Below are positions 5,649 to 8,575 of a stretch of DNA of 8,575 nt, piece after piece. The translations under genes and the position numbers were made by a program. Below the pieces are notes generated by a model. It saw nothing but the letters and a program-made list of their open reading frames with translations, did not search any database and had not been told where the DNA came from. This stretch comes from Actinomycetes bacterium (GTDB lineage: Bacteria; Actinomycetota; Acidimicrobiia; Acidimicrobiales; Ilumatobacteraceae): the NCBI GenBank assembly GCA_023417265.1, contig JAEZFY010000282.1, positions 1 through 8,575 of the forward strand, written 5' to 3'. Positions within the stretch are counted from its first letter, which is position 1. Every line of letters begins with the position of its first letter.

Positions 5649-6224
5649 ATGAGCACGTCATCGACCGAAACGGTGGAGAGCCACAAGGCGACGTTCACGA
5701 CGTTCGAGGAGTCCACCGCCGAGGACTGGTCGCGGATCGTCGCCTGCCTGCCGCACACGCAGGCGGTGGCCGGCGAGAACGTGATCACCCAGTTGCGCAT
5801 GCTCGAAAACGACACGGGCGGGTTCCCGGTGTCGCGACTCGAGCATTCGCTGCAGACGGCCAGCCGCGCCGAGAACGACGGGCGCGACGAGGAGTACGTG
5901 TTGTGCGCCTTGCTGCACGACATCGGCGACACGCTGTCGCCGTACAACCATCCCGGGATCGCGGCGACGATCCTCAAGCCGTTCGTGTCCGACGCCAACC
6001 ACTGGATGGTCGAGCAGCACGGGATCTTCCAGGGCTATTACTTCTGGCACCACATCGGTGGCGACCGCAACGCCCGCGAGCAGTTCCGCGGGCACGAGTA
6101 CTTCGAGTACACCGAGGAGTTCTGCGCGAAGTACGACCAGACCGCGTTCGATCCTGAGTACGTGAGCGCGCCGCTCGCCCACTACGAGCCGCTGATCCGG
6201 AAATTCCTCGTTCCGGCAACCTGA
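5649..6224 (+). CDS. HD-domain metalloprotein with a PhnZ-like ligand set
   Basis: A 191-residue cytoplasmic HD-domain protein; the reaction is not known. The motif RLEHSLQTA gives His66, ALLHDIGD gives His90-Asp91, YNHPG gives His101, EQHG gives His124, and KYDQTAFDP gives Asp163. The series H...HD...H...H...D matches in order and similar spacing the two-iron site of PhnZ, a mixed-valent di-iron oxygenase that cleaves an organophosphonate, and RLEHSLQTA resembles PhnZ's own QLEHSLQCA. PhnZ's Tyr24 and Glu27 are not conserved here: Thr56 and Phe59 fall at those places. A different substrate, or simple phosphohydrolysis, is therefore possible. An aromatic stretch FQGYYFWHHIGGDRNAR (127-143) looks like a subfamily signature. 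The gene diverges from pdtaS and is followed at 20 bases by the next plus-strand gene, suggesting co-transcription. No phosphonate genes are nearby. Confidence 0.85.
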   Translation: MSTSSTETVESHKATFTTFEESTAEDWSRIVACLPHTQAVAGENVITQLRMLENDTGGFPVSRLEHSLQTASRAENDGRDEEYVLCALLHDIGDTLSPYNHPGIAATILKPFVSDANHWMVEQHGIFQGYYFWHHIGGDRNAREQFRGHEYFEYTEEFCAKYDQTAFDPEYVSAPLAHYEPLIRKFLVPAT

Positions 6225-6244
6225 GTCAGCCACACTCGCGGGCG

Positions 6245-7888
6245 ATGGCCCGATTTCAACGACTGGCGTGCCCGAGCTGCGGCGGTGCGCTCGACGTACC
6301 TGCCCGGCACGAGCAGTTCTTCACGTGCGCGACGTGCGGGGCGACGCTCGAGGACACGCAGTACAAGGCGCCGACACCACAGGTCCAGTTGTCGGTGGCG
6401 GACGTGCTCAGCCAGTCGGCGTTGGACCCGGCGCTGTTGACGTCGTATGCCGTGCGCGCCGGGCGGGTCGCCACGCGGGCGGGCAAGGCGATCGCGGCGA
6501 TCACGACGATCGGTGTGCTCGGTGGCGCAGGGGCCGGGGCCTACGGCGTGTACCGGGGCGTGAGCGACTCGGGTGCCGGCGCAGCCGACGCCGGCGGCTT
6601 CTCGATGTACGGCTTCACGACCAGCGCCATGTTTCCTGGGGAGGGCGCCGAGACCGAGGTCGCGTTGGTCGTGCACGGCGCTGACGGGCAACGCCTGATC
6701 TACGTCGATCTGGGTGCTCCCGAGCCGGTGCGCTGGGAGGCGCCCTTGACCGCGCTGCTGCCGGCTGAGGCGTCGATCGCCGCGTACGAGCGCGTCGTCG
6801 CCTCGTCGGGGCAGGTGTTGCTCACGCACGAAGACGGGCTGTATGCGTTCGACCGGGCCACGGGCACGGCCGTGTATCAGATCGGGTTGTCCGACTCGGT
6901 CGCCAACAACTGTGCCGCGTGTCTGCGGGTGTTCGGCGAACGGGCGGCGGTGCTGACTCAGGACGGCGTGCTGCGGGTGTGGGACGTGGCGACGGGGCAG
7001 GGTGGGTGGACGGTGCGGCTCCCCGGCGACGTGCCGCGCCAGCTGCTCGACGCAGGCGGGAATCCGGCGGTGGTGGTCGACCAGCCCGACGATCGCGAGG
7101 ACCGCCAGCGGGCGCTCGTGACGACGTTCGACGTCGCCACCGGCGCCGAGGTGTTCGCTCAGGCGCCGCGGTGCGACAGCGACTTCCCGATGTCGATCAC
7201 CGCGTATGACGAGGTGGTCGAGCTCGGTGAGGGGCGTTACGTGTGGATCGACGGGTGTCCGCAGCTGTGGGCGCCTGGTGCCGAGGCCCCGTTGTGGTCG
7301 ATCCCACCGGATGGCGCGGCGGCGTTCGACGTCACCGGGGTGCGCGACGGGGTGCTCGTTGACGGCGAGCGGCTGGTGGTTGCGACCAATGTGGGTGTGG
7401 TCGTCATGTCGGCGGCGGACGGTTCGTTCGTGTCGATCGGGCGTGACGAGCTTGCCGATCTCGAACCGGTCGGCTTGGTCGGCGACATGGTGATCGCCAC
7501 CGAACAGTCCGCTCGGGGGTCACGCAAGTGGTCGCTCACCGGGTTGGCGCTCAGCAATCCGGACGGTCAGGCGGCGCAGCCGGCGTGGCAGATCGCGCTC
7601 GACGGCGAACCGGGCGGTGACGGCTTGATCACCTCCACCGAATGGATCGTCGGCGTCACGCCAGCGGGGGTGGTGGTCGTCCAGTTCGATGTCAACGCCG
7701 ACTCGGTGCGCTTCCAGACCGTCGACCCGGCGACGGGAACGGCCGCGCCGGCGGTGACGCTGACGCTCGACGACCTGCTGTTCGCCGAGTTCGTCGGCTG
7801 GCGCGAGGGCAACGTCGTGCTCGGTGCCGATCAGCGCTTGCTGACGATCGATCCGGCCACCGCCACGATCGTCAGCGAGGCGCCGTAG
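6245..7888 (+). CDS. Membrane-anchored zinc-ribbon/beta-propeller protein, function unknown
   Basis: A 547-residue protein of no recognised function with a clear layout. The N-terminus is a zinc ribbon, CPSCGG (Cys9, Cys12) and CATCGA (Cys28, Cys31). A linker follows, then one membrane segment at about 82-103 rich in Ala, Gly, Ile and Val, preceded by several Arg and Lys. This predicts the ribbon inside and the rest outside. Residues from about 130 to the end look like a PQQ/WD40-type propeller with repeated blade ends such as YAFDRATGTAV (200-210), RVWDVATGQ (244-252), TTFDVATGAEV (293-303) and TVDPATGTA. The outer part has four cysteines (223, 226, 310, 338), which could form disulphides. 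Such propellers usually bind proteins or ligands and are not necessarily enzymes. The ATG at 6245 has no Shine-Dalgarno sequence and lies 20 bases after the HD gene. A GTG-rich reading of the end and the TAG at 7886 are intact. Confidence 0.8.
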   Translation: MARFQRLACPSCGGALDVPARHEQFFTCATCGATLEDTQYKAPTPQVQLSVADVLSQSALDPALLTSYAVRAGRVATRAGKAIAAITTIGVLGGAGAGAYGVYRGVSDSGAGAADAGGFSMYGFTTSAMFPGEGAETEVALVVHGADGQRLIYVDLGAPEPVRWEAPLTALLPAEASIAAYERVVASSGQVLLTHEDGLYAFDRATGTAVYQIGLSDSVANNCAACLRVFGERAAVLTQDGVLRVWDVATGQGGWTVRLPGDVPRQLLDAGGNPAVVVDQPDDREDRQRALVTTFDVATGAEVFAQAPRCDSDFPMSITAYDEVVELGEGRYVWIDGCPQLWAPGAEAPLWSIPPDGAAAFDVTGVRDGVLVDGERLVVATNVGVVVMSAADGSFVSIGRDELADLEPVGLVGDMVIATEQSARGSRKWSLTGLALSNPDGQAAQPAWQIALDGEPGGDGLITSTEWIVGVTPAGVVVVQFDVNADSVRFQTVDPATGTAAPAVTLTLDDLLFAEFVGWREGNVVLGADQRLLTIDPATATIVSEAP

Positions 7889-7913
7889 CGGGTCTGCCGC
7901 ACGGCGGCCTGGC

Positions 7914-7935
7914 GCTGGTGGCCGAGGGGGCCAGC
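7914..7935 (+). terminator. Possible terminator hairpin after the propeller gene
   Basis: TGGCC (7919-7923), loop GAGGG, GGCCA (7929-7933) gives a 5-bp stem that can be extended by GC/GC across a three-base bulge. It begins 26 bases after the stop codon. No T-run follows. If it does not terminate, transcription would run into the repeat array downstream. Confidence 0.3.
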
Positions 7936-7948
7936 AACCGTTGCCGCC

Positions 7949-8154
7949 ATCGCTGAATCGTCACACGGCCCGGCCGGCTCGCGTGATCGCTGAATCGTCA
8001 CACCCGGGCGATTCGTCCGGCTTCGGTGAATCGTCACGCTTGCACGCCCGTCGGCGGTCGGGGGCGGCGTGACGATTCGCCGACTCGCACGCTTGTTCGG
8101 CGCGTGACGATTCGCCGACGCCGGTGCCGATGGCTTCCGTGACGATTCGCCGAC
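7949..8154. repeat. Six-copy short repeat array, three direct then three inverted
   Basis: The interval 7889-8257 has no credible gene and holds this array. A 15-base element TCGSYGAATCGTCAC occurs forward at 7950-7964, 7987-8001 and 8023-8037, and in reverse complement (GTGACGATTCGCCGA) at 8069-8083, 8104-8118 and 8139-8153. The first two copies share 18 identical bases, and the last three share 17 (CGTGACGATTCGCCGAC). Copy starts are 37, 36, 46, 35 and 35 bases apart. Copy pairs 1/6, 2/5 and 3/4 are symmetric about 8052. The sequence between copies is not conserved. Periods of 35, 37 and 46 are not multiples of three, so this is not a coding repeat. Copies 3 and 4 could form an 18-pair hairpin (8023-8083, extended inwards). 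A degenerate match, CGATTCG, lies at 8010-8016. The role is unknown: operator array, transposon-end-like site, iterons or structured RNA are all open. Confidence 0.85.
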
Positions 8155-8257
8155 ATCACGGCGGATGGTCGGCCTCCCCCGAGGCATCTCCCGCAGCTCC
8201 CCGTGGAGATGGGGACTCGGCCGATCCATGTGGCACCCGATCGCCACGATCCGAGCC

Positions 8258-8575
8258 ATGCAGATGTACACGGATGCCGCTCCCCCGCACGACTCACCTG
8301 CCGATTGGCGCTGCCCGATGTGCGGCGTCGAAGTCGCCCATCCGTACGGGCCCGGCCGCAAGCGGGTGTACTGCTCGAACGCATGCAAGCAGAAGGCATA
8401 CCGGTGGCGCTGCGCCAACGGCGTGCGCCTACTCGTCACACCGTGGACCCCGGCCGAGCGCAGCGGGGCGCGTCGTGCGCACGCTGTCCGCCCGGAGCGT
8501 GACCTCGTCGCCGGCCGCGGCGCCGCGACCGGCCGCGAGGGCGCCGTGGGCGGCGCCGTCGCCCGCCGGCTCCCC
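8258..8575 (+). CDS. Small zinc-finger protein, partial (runs off window end)
   Basis: An open frame of at least 106 codons from ATG 8258 to the end of the window, with no stop seen. Residues 19-43 form a four-cysteine site, Cys19-x2-Cys22 and Cys39-x3-Cys43, in the setting WRCPMCG ... GPGRKRVYCSNACKQKAYRWR. The YCS-x2-C-x-Q-x-A-Y-R pattern is familiar from short actinobacterial zinc-finger proteins of unknown role and from zinc-binding tails of larger proteins. Beyond residue 60 the protein becomes rich in Arg, Ala and Gly with no motif. Other in-frame starts are ATG 8228 (ten more residues) and ATG 8264 (two fewer); none has a Shine-Dalgarno sequence. It lies just downstream of the six-copy repeat array, so its protein could bind that array or be regulated from it, but nothing in the sequence shows this. 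The true length is unknown. Confidence 0.65.
   Translation, partial: MQMYTDAAPPHDSPADWRCPMCGVEVAHPYGPGRKRVYCSNACKQKAYRWRCANGVRLLVTPWTPAERSGARRAHAVRPERDLVAGRGAATGREGAVGGAVARRLP

Noticed and set aside
4591..5652. A 353-residue open frame on the plus strand opposite pdtaS
   Set aside because: It is antisense to a kinase with all its motifs intact, and the protein is low-complexity with no family features.
7949..8154. Reading the repeat array as a CRISPR
   Set aside because: The conserved unit is only 15-18 bases, half of the copies are inverted, spacing changes at the centre, the spacers are about 20 bases, and no cas gene is in view.
7831..8439. A 202-residue open frame on the minus strand covering the repeat array
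   Set aside because: It overlaps the end of the propeller gene and the zinc-finger ORF, has no recognisable domain, and is open only because of high GC. The repeats are not in codon phase.

Overview
The window is high-GC DNA with densely packed genes, GTG starts and a WhiB-family iron-sulphur regulator. WhiB proteins are restricted to Actinobacteria and their phages, so the host is an actinomycete in the broad sense. The style (leaderless-type promoters, a zinc-ribbon/propeller membrane protein, a PdtaS-type kinase) suggests the Acidimicrobiia (Ilumatobacter-like), but the class assignment is inference. I see no rRNA, tRNA, insertion sequence, prophage or CRISPR.

Layout. Positions 130-1911 (minus) hold etfB then etfA, the two subunits of electron transfer flavoprotein, as one operon. 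From a shared upstream region a YegS/sphingosine-kinase-type lipid kinase (1985-2908, plus) diverges, and it converges on a cytosolic glycerophosphodiester phosphodiesterase (2919-3602, minus). A relatively AT-rich divergent promoter region (about 3603-3786) then drives a WhiB1-like regulator (3787-4110, plus). That gene converges on a PdtaS-type sensor histidine kinase (minus, ending at 4135). The two stop codons lie in opposite arms of one hairpin (4107-4138). Next come, on the plus strand, an HD-domain metalloprotein with a PhnZ-like ligand set (5649-6224) and, 20 bases later, a membrane-anchored zinc-ribbon/beta-propeller protein (6245-7888).

The last part is the least ordinary. Between 7889 and 8257 there is no credible gene but an ordered array of six copies of a 15-base element: three in one orientation followed by three in the other, about 35-37 bases apart within each half and symmetric about position 8052. 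It is followed by a short zinc-finger ORF with a C-x2-C...YCS-x2-C-x-Q-x-A-Y-R type motif that runs off the window end.

How the genes fit together. ETF feeds electrons from fatty-acid and amino-acid oxidation to the respiratory chain. The lipid kinase and phosphodiesterase are plausible lipid-turnover enzymes. The whiB1/pdtaS pair is arranged as in Mycobacterium tuberculosis (Rv3219/Rv3220c), where both products are linked to nitric-oxide sensing. The strongest candidate for something undescribed is the 3+3 inverted repeat array at 7949-8154.
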